Below are positions 55,001 through 63,654 of a DNA stretch of 64,000 nucleotides, piece by piece. The notes beneath the pieces were generated by a model. That model made no database searches, was not told the DNA's origin, and saw only the letters and a list, made by a program, of their open reading frames with translations. Numbering within the stretch: position 1 is the stretch's first letter; the number at the start of each line of letters is the position of its first letter. The translations under genes and the position numbers were made by a program. The stretch is from Spisula solida. Lineage: Eukaryota; Mollusca; Bivalvia; Venerida; Mactridae. Location of the stretch: positions 258,001 through 322,000 of the forward strand of contig OX365949.1 in NCBI GenBank assembly GCA_947247005.1, given 5' to 3'.

Positions 55001-58000
55001 TTGGTTGCACTTTTGGTAAATACATTCATGTATACATATAAGCTATCAGTGTAAATGTTGCTTTTTTTAAAGCCTCTCAGTGTAATAACAGTGGCTTCAA
55101 AAATGCTTAATGCAAAAGTTGGAAAAAATGAAAATAAGTTACTTGGAAATGTAGTGTTCGGATGTCATTATGATTATATAAACAATGCATTGTAGTACTA
55201 AAATTGGCTCTTCCAATAGGTTTTCACTTACTGTAAATTTAGACTTCATGGCAGACGCGAACATAGAAGGTGACAAGACACTTGATGTTACACCAAAATA
55301 TCGACCTGCAAATAGATAATTTAGTTATGTGATTACTTATACACTATATCAAGAAGGCATCAAACTATGTGGCAAATAAAAGGCGGTAAGCAACTTAAAG
55401 CCACATTATCTCTCCAAAGACCTTTTTTCTGATCATCCAGTAAATATACTAAGTACAAGGAATCAGGATATATTCACAAATGTCCGATAATTGACGACAG
55501 CATGTTAAATGTATCTGTCGAAATAGAATGCCAAAAATCACAGTTAAGTAAAATGTATGGCTGACAAAATACTAATTTGGAAGAGTTGCTTCCCTTAGAT
55601 AATAAATTGTGCATGTTCTTTTACAATTCATTATTTTGTGAACAAACCAACTGGAGGTCGTCTTTTGTTTCTTCCATCATATTGTGTTTTCCACCCTTTG
55701 GACTCAACTAAAGCGCTCACAATTCATGGCTCTTTAAATACCAGTAGGTAACCAAGTTATTGCTTTTTGAAATAGCCTGGTAAGGCCTAATGTGGCTTTA
55801 ACAGGCATGCATAATGTAGCAAGAATGCAAATAGAAAATGTATAACTTCAATCCTGAAGAATATTACATGTATATGCACGAGTGATTTTGTCAAATATCC
55901 CCAGTATACTTGAAAGAAGGGAGATAATTTCAAATTTGACTAAATTAAGACTATTGAAGTTGACTCCCTTGAAAAAAGCACAGTGATTGTAGTTAAATGT
56001 TTAAGCATAACGATTTTGAATCAAATTATGAGAACTTTTATATCAGGATTAGAATTGCAACTTTCAGTCTAGGTAATCTGAAGTATGGGTCACTTAGTGC
56101 ATTATCATGGTCATACACTGGGTCATTAAATATCTAATACTGAATACCGGTAGTAGATCAATTCAGTGATATAAAATTATACTACCGGTACTTAAATGTA
56201 TTTGAGTGTTCCATTCTTTGATCACAAGTTTTGATTATTTGAAAAATTTGATGACCACGTTTTAAAATAATAGCATTGTGTGGCGTTACGCCACACAAAA
56301 ACTACATGTATTTAGGAATAACATTTTGTTCCCTATTTGGTATTTTACTAAATTAAAACTATAAACAAAATTATACTGTTTGTAATAATGAAGAGATTAA
56401 ACACATAAATTGTTGAACAATTTTAATAGATCTAAGTTCCACCTACTTACATGTACATTGTATTTATTATATTCAATCATAATGATTGATTTAAAAATAT
56501 ATACATGTACAAGCAATTCTTTATGAAATAATTGATTAAAATATCAAATAACACTCACGCAAGTACTGAGACGTTAAAAGTCTGCTTCTTTAGTCTGAAC
56601 AATATGTTTAATTACTTAGTATCTTGATCTTCACTGCACATTCTTTGTTGAGAATTCAACAAGGTAAATAATAGCAAGTAACCAAGTTGAATGTGCCTAA
56701 TATAGCATTTTCAGAAGATCTACCAGACATGTGAGGCTATCTTTACAATCTATACGAATCTGCATACATGTATTATGTAAATAAATTTCAAACTTATTCA
56801 ACGATTTTTCAAGAATTGAACTCTTCAATAGACTTAAGTCAATGATTTGTCAAAATCTCATTCTGTGACAGTTATTGAAAGTCATAGTTACAATAAATTA
56901 TTTCATACAATAACAATTATAAGTATTCTTGTTCTGATCCAGTTTTTCATGTTGACTCAGCACCGTATTTAAATGTCAAAACTAACACAGTTAAGTTACC
57001 CTCTTCTCTGAACAGATGATTTAATATCAAAATCTTAAACTATAGTCCAGTCAGGATAAAAATCCAGTGACGCAGCGGTCGAATCCACTATAACGGTGTA
57101 AAACCAATTATAAAGGCCTATACTGTACAAACAACTATAATTTCAATTCAAAACTAACATACTAGACTTCGCTCTACCTGTTTAGACAATGGTTGTGATT
57201 TTTGCGTACACATAAACTGCAACGTCACTGTCACAATATCCTAACTGGACTATACCTCAAATTCCTCAATTGTGTAGGAGTTTGGATCATTCTTTGGCTG
57301 GATTACCTCCCCTATCACTATGTTGTTGGTAATGGGATTACTTCCCCTATCACTATGTTGTTGGTAATGGGATTACCTCCTCTATCACTATGTTGTTGGT
57401 AATGGGATTACCTCCCCTATCACTATGTTGTTGGTAATGGGATTACCTCCTCTATCACTATGTTGTTGGTAATGGGATTACCTCCTCTATCACTATGTTG
57501 TTGGTAATAGGATTACCTCCTCTATCACTATGTTGTTGGTAATGGGATTACCTCCTCTATCACTATGTTGTTGGTAATGGGATTACCTCCCCTATCACTA
57601 TGTTGTTGGTAATGGGATTACCTTCTCTATCACTATGTTGTTGGTAATGGGATTACCTCCTCTATCACTATGTTGTTGGTAATGGGATTACCTCCTCTAT
57701 CACTATGTTGTTGGTAATGGGATTACCTCCTCTATCACTATGTTGTTGGTAATGGGATTACCTCCCCTATCACTATGTTGTTGGTTATGGGTCATTATTC
57801 AGAATGCAATCTCATCATTTTATGAGCACGTGATTGAAACTCGGCAAATCAGTATGATTTGTTATACTAGTAAAGGAGGTAATTCCTATACTTGGTGATC
57901 TGATGATGATGAGGTTGTAACAGTGCAAAATGGAAGCATGAAAATTTTAAAAAGTGACCGTAATTAATTACGTCTTTGGTACATGTATGATGAAACCATG

Positions 58001-59490
58001 TCATGATCAACCCTGTGACCTCCTGCACTCAAAGCGCACGCTCTACTACGATGCTATATATTGAGACAATTGTCTGCACCTTTTCCAGTGCTCTGATGTT
58101 GGTCAGCGTAGAGGTCTAACAAAACCACAGCATACTCCATACATAACATAGTGGGTCTATAGCTTTTAATTTGTACATTGTGGCTGCTTTTATACTTCTA
58201 GTGTGCATTCTCCCAGGTTGCAATGTAGGAATTTCAGTCAGGCTGCCCGTATGTTCACTTTCGTACATGGATGTCCCAGTTAAACTTCTAGGAGTAAGTC
58301 TGCGTCACTGCATGCATGCGCTGGCATCAGCAGTCTCAAAGGTGTGTGCAAAGATTCCATGTAAGACTGGTAGCTGATTTCACATCGCGAAAATACTCAA
58401 AATGAGGGATGCGATTAATGAAGATGATGAAGGAGCTCAGTTCTATAATAATAACCCTTTTCGTGGGATGTTGTAAAACCTGTAGTGATTCTGGGATTCC
58501 GGTCCGTGTATGTTACAGGTGGGTACAGGGTTTATGGTGTTCCAGAGGTCCCGGTTGTCGCTGGTTTTGGTGAGTTGAGTCGGCGTTGTCGGGGGCTTCT
58601 GGTTTGGCTGTCGGACAGTGCGGTCATGTGTGAAAGCGTTGGGATTAATAGGCTGTAAGCTCGGAATAAGCAATAGACAGTAATTGGAGACAGATAGACC
58701 TAGTGTGCCGTTTTCTTCAAAGCTCATTAAGCACCTGCACTGCATTACCAGGCCTTCATGCAAGGCTTTTGCAAGGTCTTTAGAACTGCACATCCATTGG
58801 CAGTGGTTTTCTGATGATAAGCGTGTTGAAGGAATCTGATAGGAATATGCTGTTATGATCACTGTGCCTCGATCGATCATTATGCTGCCACAAATAGTGT
58901 GATGCAGCAACTTGCGAGTTTTAAGACCCCAGTTGAAAATGGAATGATCATCGTCAAAGAGACCTTGGACTTATTAGTATCATAATTAAAATTATCTAGA
59001 ATCATGTTTTTTTATTTATAAGCTGAAAACAATTTATAAATATTTGCTGTTCAAGTTATGCCTTATAGCTTTACATGTGATTGTTAGCAGTCATAATTTT
59101 CAGAAAATTTGAATGGAAATCTTCCAACCAAAACCACTGACTCAGCATTGAAGTGTCAAATGCAGAGAATTTAATATTGTTAAAATCTCTTTAATTTTTA
59201 AGTTGCTGCTATGTGAGCTGTTATGATGCAATTATGATTATCATGCAAACTGTCAAACAGAAAATTTGAATGGAAATCTTCCAACCAAAACCACTGACAC
59301 AGCATTGAAGTGTCAAATGCAGAGAATTTAATATTGTTAAAATCTCTTTAATTTTTAAGTTGCTGCTATGTGAGCTGTTATGATGCAATTATGATTATCA
59401 TGCAAACTGTCAAACAAATCTAATATCAGACGTCTTACCTGAGATAATTACTTGTCTCTTTGGTGTCAGTCTATAAATATATCGTATCAT
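42922..59490 (-). CDS. TK2: Mitochondrial deoxynucleoside kinase (TK2/dNK family), ten coding exons
   Basis: Phosphorylates deoxynucleosides with ATP for the dNTP salvage pathway. Exons in order: 59490-59439, 55305-55232, 53563-53486, 50206-50153, 49579-49490, 48773-48700, 45837-45749, 44932-44853, 43883-43803, 43017-42922; 255 codons with every phase closing. Residues 1-30 ([20 protein letters not shown] and on) are basic with no acidic residue, suggesting a mitochondrial presequence. P-loop GNIACGKS at 47-54; LQEPTNKW with the catalytic-site Glu72; WGALFQSY with base-binding Gln101; ERS at 124-126; [18 protein letters not shown] at 183-197; then [14 protein letters not shown]. It resembles Drosophila dNK (250 aa) and human TK2 (265 aa). 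An in-frame TGA three codons upstream fixes the start. Substrate range cannot be told from sequence. Confidence 0.96.
43803..43883 (-). CDS. TK2: Kinase exon 9
   Basis: Acceptor ATTTCAG, donor CTG|GTACGT, 27 codons: [20 protein letters not shown] then QPPAPVL. The LHxLHExWLI motif is family-specific. Confidence 0.96.
44140..44300. mobile_element. TA-flanked MITE, 161 bp
   Basis: TA|CAGTCAAACCTGTGTTCAAG at the left faces GACAGGTTTGACCG|TA at the right, with one mismatch near the tip. It lies in kinase intron 8. A left-end fragment of the ACAACCTCT family starts at 43927. Confidence 0.8.
44339..44661. mobile_element. PIF/Harbinger-like MITE, 323 bp
   Basis: Ends TGCACCAGTCAATATT and AATATTGACTGGTGCA are exact inverted repeats, extending into GCCCGCCC...GGGCGGGC. 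Both sides carry TAA (44336-44338 and 44662-44664). A 3-bp TAA duplication is typical of PIF/Harbinger. It lies in kinase intron 8. Confidence 0.85.
44853..44932 (-). CDS. TK2: Kinase exon 8, LID region
   Basis: Acceptor TATTTCAG, donor TTA|GTAAGT. It encodes (V)[18 protein letters not shown] and SEEQCIPL. The arginine-rich LID closes over ATP. Confidence 0.97.
45749..45837 (-). CDS. TK2: Kinase exon 7
   Basis: Acceptor ATATTTTAG, donor ATAG|GTAGGA, 89 nt. It encodes [20 protein letters not shown] then SQDIHVDLI, matching TK2 PEVDYVVLSEWF. Confidence 0.97.
45838..45897 (-). repeat. Tandem duplication of the exon 7 splice acceptor (46-bp period)
   Basis: On the minus strand, ATATTTTAGTGGTGTGATGC is followed 46 bp later by the real boundary ATATTTTAGTGGTGTGATGC. 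The upstream copy keeps its AG and about 30 nt of exon-like sequence with a few changes. Using it would add 46 nt, reading in frame to a TAG just before the true exon. Confidence 0.92.
45909..46192 (+). repeat. Dispersed repeat, GGGGGGCATA family
   Basis: It begins ACAAGACTGCGGTCACTAAA and ends with GGACGGACGGACAGGTGAAT and the hairpin word CTCCCCATCTATCGATAGGG. It lies in kinase intron 6. ACAAGA start and GGACGG-rich end match the grammar of other families here. Confidence 0.7.
47015..47028. promoter_or_regulatory. RFX X-box-like palindrome in a dispersed repeat
   Basis: GTTGCCACGGCAAC is a near-perfect X-box. Diverged copies of the same repeat give GTTGTCATGGCAAC at 47307-47320 and GTTACCACGGCAAC at 48979-48992. 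Whether any is bound is unknown; the position is deep within kinase introns. Confidence 0.35.
47409..48286. mobile_element. TA-flanked inverted-repeat element, 878 bp
   Basis: TA|CAGTAAACTCCCTCAAAACC at the left faces GGTTTTGAGGGAGTTTACTG|TA at the right. The TCCGGTTTTGAGGGAG word is duplicated at the right tip. It lies in kinase intron 6. No transposase frame seen. Confidence 0.88.
48700..48773 (-). CDS. TK2: Kinase exon 6
   Basis: Acceptor ACTTACAG, donor ATAG|GTGAGT. It encodes [20 protein letters not shown] and NLHN. It includes the ERS motif near the active site. Confidence 0.97.
49490..49579 (-). CDS. TK2: Kinase exon 5
   Basis: Acceptor TTATTTAG, donor CAT|GTAAGT, 30 codons: [20 protein letters not shown] then [14 protein letters not shown] contains the base-recognising Gln. 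Confidence 0.97.
50153..50206 (-). CDS. TK2: Kinase exon 4
   Basis: Acceptor TGTTCTAG, donor TTG|GTAAGA, 18 codons: [18 protein letters not shown], aligned with dNK LTEPVEKWRNVNGVNLL. Confidence 0.97.
50303..50643 (+). repeat. tRNA-derived SINE (with two tRNA-like heads), 3'-truncated
   Basis: Two successive tRNA-like heads carry A-box-like GTGGTTCAGTGGTGAGCGC and GTGGTCGAGTGGATAATGC, and B-box-like GTTTGATCCTG and GGTTTGAATCTC. The body TCACCGGGCACATTAAAG is shared with the SINE at 53641. It stops where an AGGTCA element begins at 50644. Confidence 0.75.
50644..52022 (-). repeat. AGGTCA-rich dispersed repeat (element E, reverse orientation)
   Basis: It starts AACAAGAGGGCCCAAAGGGC, has about nine uniform units with GACCTAGATTTTGTTGAGAT and CTATGATTTGACCTAGTGAC, then GGACGGACGGACGACGGACG, and ends CACTTTGTGACAGGGGAGCTAA. 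It lies in kinase intron 3. Units are more uniform than in elements A-D, suggesting a younger copy. DNA from 52023 to 52503 shows no feature. Confidence 0.92.
52504..53466 (-). repeat. AGGTCA-rich dispersed repeat (element F, reverse orientation)
   Basis: Same structure as element E with about six units. It starts ACAAGAGGGCCCAAAGGGCC and ends CACTTTGTGACAGGTGAGCTAA. It ends only about 20 bp from the donor of kinase exon 3. Confidence 0.92.
53486..53563 (-). CDS. TK2: Kinase exon 3, P-loop
   Basis: Acceptor CTTGACAG, 26 codons: [20 protein letters not shown] then [14 protein letters not shown] is the GxxxxGK[ST] nucleotide-binding loop. The donor GAG|GTTCGT is non-consensus but is the only one keeping EVLQEP in frame. 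Confidence 0.96.
53641..54058 (+). repeat. tRNA-derived SINE
   Basis: The head GCGGATTTAGCTCAGTGGTA with GGGTTCAATCCC has an Asp-like GTC anticodon loop (CTGTCAA), but the acceptor stem does not pair. The body has ACACCGGGCACATTAAAG. The tail AAAAGGGCGCTATATAAATC resembles the conserved 3' domains (Nin/Deu type) of metazoan SINEs. It lies in kinase intron 2. Confidence 0.85.
54149..54268. mobile_element. MITE of the ACAACCTCT family, about 120 bp
   Basis: TA|CAGTGCAACCTCTCCAGACC at the left faces CTCTACAGAGGTTGTACT at the right. It is related to 39364-39538. The right tip is eroded. Confidence 0.7.
55232..55305 (-). CDS. TK2: Kinase exon 2
   Basis: Acceptor TATTTGCAG, donor ACA|GTAAGT. It encodes (G)[19 protein letters not shown] then KSKFT, with no acidic residue, completing the presumed presequence. 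An internal ATG at 55264 could start a shorter cytosolic form. Confidence 0.9.
55306..57307. other. Kinase intron 1, AT-rich part
   Basis: No exon was recognised. A perfect hairpin TGTGTGGCG, TTA, CGCCACACA lies at 56277-56297, echoing the style of the one at 12220. Confidence 0.6.
57308..57788. repeat. Minisatellite, 35-bp unit
   Basis: About 14 copies of TATCACTATGTTGTTGGTAA plus TGGGATTACCTCC(C/T)C, very uniform. It lies in kinase intron 1. Confidence 0.97.
57789..59100. other. Kinase intron 1, remaining part
   Basis: It includes a 155-codon minus-strand open frame (58443-58910) with no domain I recognise and no splice or codon support. Otherwise nothing identified. Confidence 0.5.
59101..59416. 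repeat. Two-copy tandem duplication, 157-bp period
   Basis: CAGAAAATTTGAATGGAAAT starts at 59101 and again at 59258. The copies differ at about one base (GACTCAGC versus GACACAGC), so the duplication is recent. It lies 23 bp inside the donor of kinase exon 1. Confidence 0.95.
59439..59490 (-). CDS. TK2: Kinase exon 1, mitochondrial presequence
   Basis: ATG at 59490, 17 codons [17 protein letters not shown] plus G, donor CTCAG|GTAAGA. TGA lies in frame three codons before the ATG. Phase 1 matches exon 2. Supported by phase, basic composition and the position next to the CRE/ETS region; a transcript would settle it. Confidence 0.8.
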
Positions 59491-59828
59491 TACTTTTCAA
59501 TAAACAAATGATAAATAAATATTGGCTGTAAACACAAAGCATGTTTGATCACGGAGTTCTTGTAAGTTATTTTTAGGCATTACCTTCACTGTGCACCAAT
59601 CAAATTGCAAGTAGCCAGGGAAATTCGAAATGGGAGGAGCTTAAAAAAGCGTCACTCATCGATTTAAAAGAAAATCCATTCTATACATAGGAGAAATGAC
59701 GTCATCACAAAGGATACCGGAAGTTCGACCAAAATATATAACGTTCATTCATGAGCTTTGCCCGGACGATGTACAAGCACTGCCTATCGTTTTCTCGTGC
59801 TTTTGTACCTGCTGTACAGGGTATCAGA
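59491..59828. promoter_or_regulatory. Candidate bidirectional promoter (kinase / DHRS4)
   Basis: The 338 bp between two divergent start codons contain a perfect CRE, TGACGTCA (59697-59704), and an ETS site, CCGGAAGT (59717-59724). Both are typical of TATA-less housekeeping and bidirectional promoters. Both sit within 135 bp of the DHRS4 ATG. Confidence 0.6.
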
Positions 59829-59899
59829 ATGGCGTCAGCTGCAGCCAGCAGTGGGAAACTCGCAGGAAAAGTAGCTATTGTTACTGCATCAACAGAGGG
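59829..59899 (+). CDS. DHRS4: DHRS4-like short-chain dehydrogenase/reductase, first coding exon
   Basis: ATG has a strong context (AGAATGG). It encodes MASAAASSGKLAGKVAIVTA then STEG, donor GGG|GTAATG in phase 2. KVAxVTAST(D/E)G is the start of DHRS4 and related SDRs; it forms the first beta strand and the start of the TGxxxGxG-type NADP loop (here TASTxGIG). DHRS4 is an NADPH carbonyl/retinal reductase, peroxisomal in mammals. The remaining exons were not found up to 64000 and must lie beyond, implying a first intron over 4 kb. Confidence 0.85.
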
Positions 59900-61086
59900 G
59901 TAATGCCTAATGGTCAACTTTTCCGTTTCGGTCCGTTACAATTCGTACTTAAATTGAAGTTAAAATATTTAATTCAATATTCGGTACAAACCCAAAAACA
60001 TTTTCAGAATTCTGAGAAATAAACTTTAAAAAATGTACAGTATGGTATTTATTTGTGGGTAGACTTTCATGTTTATGTGTAAAAATTACCACAAATAGTA
60101 GACTTAATAACCTATATTAGAGGGGTCAATAATTAGATCATCAGCCTGTCTAACTAAATTCACTATTTTAACGGGAATTTTGTTTATAAAACCCACTTTC
60201 AAGGATTGTACATTGGGGGCGGGGGGAGGGGGATCCATCCATTGACTCAAATCGAGCAGTGCTGAGTGGTGTGGAATTATCCTCATTTTTCGAGGTAAAA
60301 AAGATAATAAAAAATAGTAGGGTAGGCCGCTCTCAACTGATTACTTTAACAGCCGAGCACAGAAAGCTGGCATAAAAACTAAAACAGCCACAATTACACG
60401 AAACAATGCGCAAGACACAACAGACTTGTAACTGAACAAGCAAATGAACTGAACTGTATCAGCTGTCAATTACTCATAAACTGTTATGGTTTGGGTGATA
60501 TTAAGCTAGTCAGCATGATCTTCCCACAGGGCCTACTGGTTATGAGTGACATCTCAGAAACTTGCACCCATGCAACCCTGAGTGAAAAGGTGATATCTTT
60601 GTGTAAAGTGGACATTCCTAAGAACTAGTATCGTTAATAAGGAGTAAACAAAACAATTTTTTTTTATAAAATTTATAATATCTAAAATAACATAAAAGTT
60701 ATAAAAGATTTTTTGCCCTTTATCAATGATACAGGTAACTGTGATTCTTATGGCCCTCTGACCTAAATGCCCTATGTCCCTGACTTTTAGTTTGTTATAC
60801 AAGGTTTAATAGTAGATGTCTTGAAAAGTACTTGAATATGATGCCTAGTACATGTACTTCAAAAGTACTTGAATTTGAAAAACTACTTGAAAAGTACTTG
60901 AATTTTGAAAAAACGTGTATTTCTTGGTAACATTGGCCTAGAATTTAGTTTCCTGCCACTAGAAAACAAAAAAAAAAACAGTTAAAAGATGACTAGCAAG
61001 TGATGGGTGTTTTACGTATGTGTCTATGCGCCGGTGTTTACGTGGCGTCTAAAGTCTTGTAGTATTCTCTGTATTTTTGTGTATCT
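59900..61086. other. DHRS4 intron 1, first part
   Basis: AT-rich, with no exon recognised. It includes a G-run GGGGGCGGGGGGAGGGGG near 60215 and AGTACTTGAA words at 60820-60905. Confidence 0.55.
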
Positions 61087-61154
61087 CTGTATAAGTAAGT
61101 AAGACCAAAAATCAGATAATACGTTATCACTTTAATGGTAAGTTTCACTTGTGA
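61087..61154. repeat. 68-bp direct repeat, left copy
   Basis: CTGTATAAGTAAGTAAGACC to TTTCACTTGTGA recurs exactly at 61861-61928, 774 bp away. This could be terminal direct repeats of a small element or a simple duplication. Confidence 0.9.
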
Positions 61155-61375
61155 ATTGTGTACATAAACATGCATATAGTATATCGATAAATATGTGATA
61201 TTATATCATTGCAATATTTAAGTAACACTGTCAAAAGATACACAGATGACATTAATTCAATTATAGTGAAAATATAATATAATAATAATAATAGTCTTAA
61301 AGTTCTTGAAACAGTTTACAATAATAATTTAGCAATTCAGTAATTAATAAATAATATCTGAAACTGTGTGAAACT

Positions 61376-61473
61376 TAGCTTATGGGGAATAAGCTTATCA
61401 TTTTAACAATTTAATATATGAATCTAGCTTATGGGGAATAAGCTTACAATTTAACTATTTAGTGAGCACTCGC
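61376..61473. repeat. Two-copy repeat, 49-bp period, with hairpin
   Basis: TAGCTTATGGGGAATAAGCT occurs at 61376 and 61425; each copy can fold as AGCTTAT...ATAAGCT. Confidence 0.8.
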
Positions 61474-61860
61474 TTATATGTGAGATTACCGGAGAATAAT
61501 AAATCCTTGAGTTTATAACTTACATTTAGACTTACATACGTAAAAGCAATATTCTAATAATTATTAATTTCAATAACTAAAATTATTGTTTCAAAGCTCA
61601 AGCTACAATGTATATAGTTATTCAAATATTTCAGTAAACAATATTACTGGAAACAAGTAAATTGGCTTGAGGATAAACAGTTATAATATTTATGAATAAT
61701 ATTAAAATATACAATGCATAATTTAGATTTAAACTATGAATCAAAAGCATTAAATATTCTATCAACAAAGTAATTATTATTTATAATGTCTGAAACATAC
61801 ATGTATTTTATAAGTGAAGATTAGTTAAACAAATAATATAATATAATAATTTTCACGTAC

Positions 61861-61928
61861 CTGTATAAGTAAGTAAGACCAAAAATCAGATAATACGTTA
61901 TCACTTTAATGGTAAGTTTCACTTGTGA
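61861..61928. repeat. 68-bp direct repeat, right copy
   Basis: Partner of 61087-61154. DNA from 61929 to 63654 is AT-rich with TTTTCACATTTT words near 63415-63630 and no exon recognised. Confidence 0.9.
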
Positions 61929-63654
61929 CTTACCAAATATTGAACGAAAAGTTATATAGTGTTTCCAAAACCATGACTTATGTAATTAAGATCTTATCTT
62001 TAACTTAAAATGTTTTTATCTGATTTAATGGTCGTTTAATGGTCAAATTAAGACAATGGTCAACAATGGATGTAAGAAAATAAGATGTGTGTTCATAAAT
62101 CAATTTGACAATAATTTACCTGCTTTTGGCAAGCTGGCTTGAATATATTTGGGCCCAAGGGAATTGACCCTGCCATCGAGACTACACGTCTAACTTACAT
62201 GATTTAACAATAGTTAATTAAAAACTTATACTTTTATATTATGAAAATACCAAAATTTACCATAGAATTATACTGAAGTATTTTACATCAAAATAAGAAA
62301 CAGTTTCTTAAAATACATTCTTAGACAATCATTTTGATACCAAACAATATATGTATATGTAATTAAATAGCATAACATACATCTTACACTCACATATCCA
62401 TTATAACATACATCATTCACTCACATACATGCTGCATATTATTCCTGTTAATTATCAAATTTATGGGACAAAACACAGGTCTATTTTTGACTCTGTAATA
62501 ATCCCCCCTTGCTTCGAAATTTGGTCTCCAAATTTGAATTAATTATATGGCATGGTTACATTACATTGAAATGCAATGTAAGTCATTATGACATGTATAT
62601 ATTTTGTATATAATTTGGGTTTCATTTCAATTGTTTGCCATTGATTGCTATGTATTATGGGCCGGAGGCCTAAATTACTGGAATAAACATTATTATCATT
62701 ATTACAAAAATACACAATATATGTACTCAAAATATATGTCAAATAACTACACAGTTTAAATAGTGTTGTAGGAAACACTTCTTTTTTAAGCAATGCAAGG
62801 TAAATTTTTTGGACTAAGTGAAGACAAAATGCCAAAATGGTATGAATGCAAATAATATTATGTCAAAAATGGTTTGGACAATAGAAGTTTGAATTTTCTT
62901 GCTGTTTGAAAACTAATACCTATCTTAGAAACAATGACAATAAAAGACTCATTATGCTGATATGACCATGGATAACTTTGAATCCTGAAAGTAAGAAGAA
63001 ATTGATAAAATGCCAGTAGTGAACCAAAGTAGTAGAGAGATACAAACAACAAGGAAGAAATGTTGCAAGATTCACTACTGATATTCTATAAATTTTGCTT
63101 AGGAAAGTAAGAAAGTATAGCATGCCGACCGATATGGATTCATTAAAGCCACCGCAATCATCATCAATCATAAGGACACCTCAATTTAGCCTTGCATCAG
63201 ACAAACAATATGCATTTTGAATTACTATAAATTACATGTCTCACCCCAGGGCATTTATTTAGTTCCTTAATTAAGGTATAATACTATTGTTTCAACTCTA
63301 GTACATATGCAACTGGATTAAAAAGCAAATTATATGATATTATGCTTCTATTATAAGAACATTATCTTTTGAATGTTTCCATTTTAATTATTACTTTTTC
63401 TATGTTTACTTTCACTGTCACATTTTTCAATTTTTATTCCATTTTCACATTTTCCGATTTTTATTTCACTTTCACATTTTTCTATTTTTGTTCAATTTTC
63501 ACATTTTCTTAAGTGACTCTAAATCTGCATCATTTGTACAGTTAGAAAATGAAGCAGACTGTACCCTTCATTTATCCTTCATTTCCTGATTTATATCAAG
63601 TTCTATTTTTGTTCAATTTTCACATTTTCTAAGTGACACTTATATCTAAATTAC

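Noticed and set aside
58443..58910. 155-codon minus-strand ORF as an exon or gene
   Set aside because: No domain or codon signature recognised, and the kinase exon phases close without it; length alone in moderately GC-rich DNA is weak evidence.
59696..60022. 108-codon ORF overlapping DHRS4 exon 1
   Set aside because: It is in a different frame from the ATG at 59829, whose peptide matches the SDR N-terminus and ends at a proper donor.
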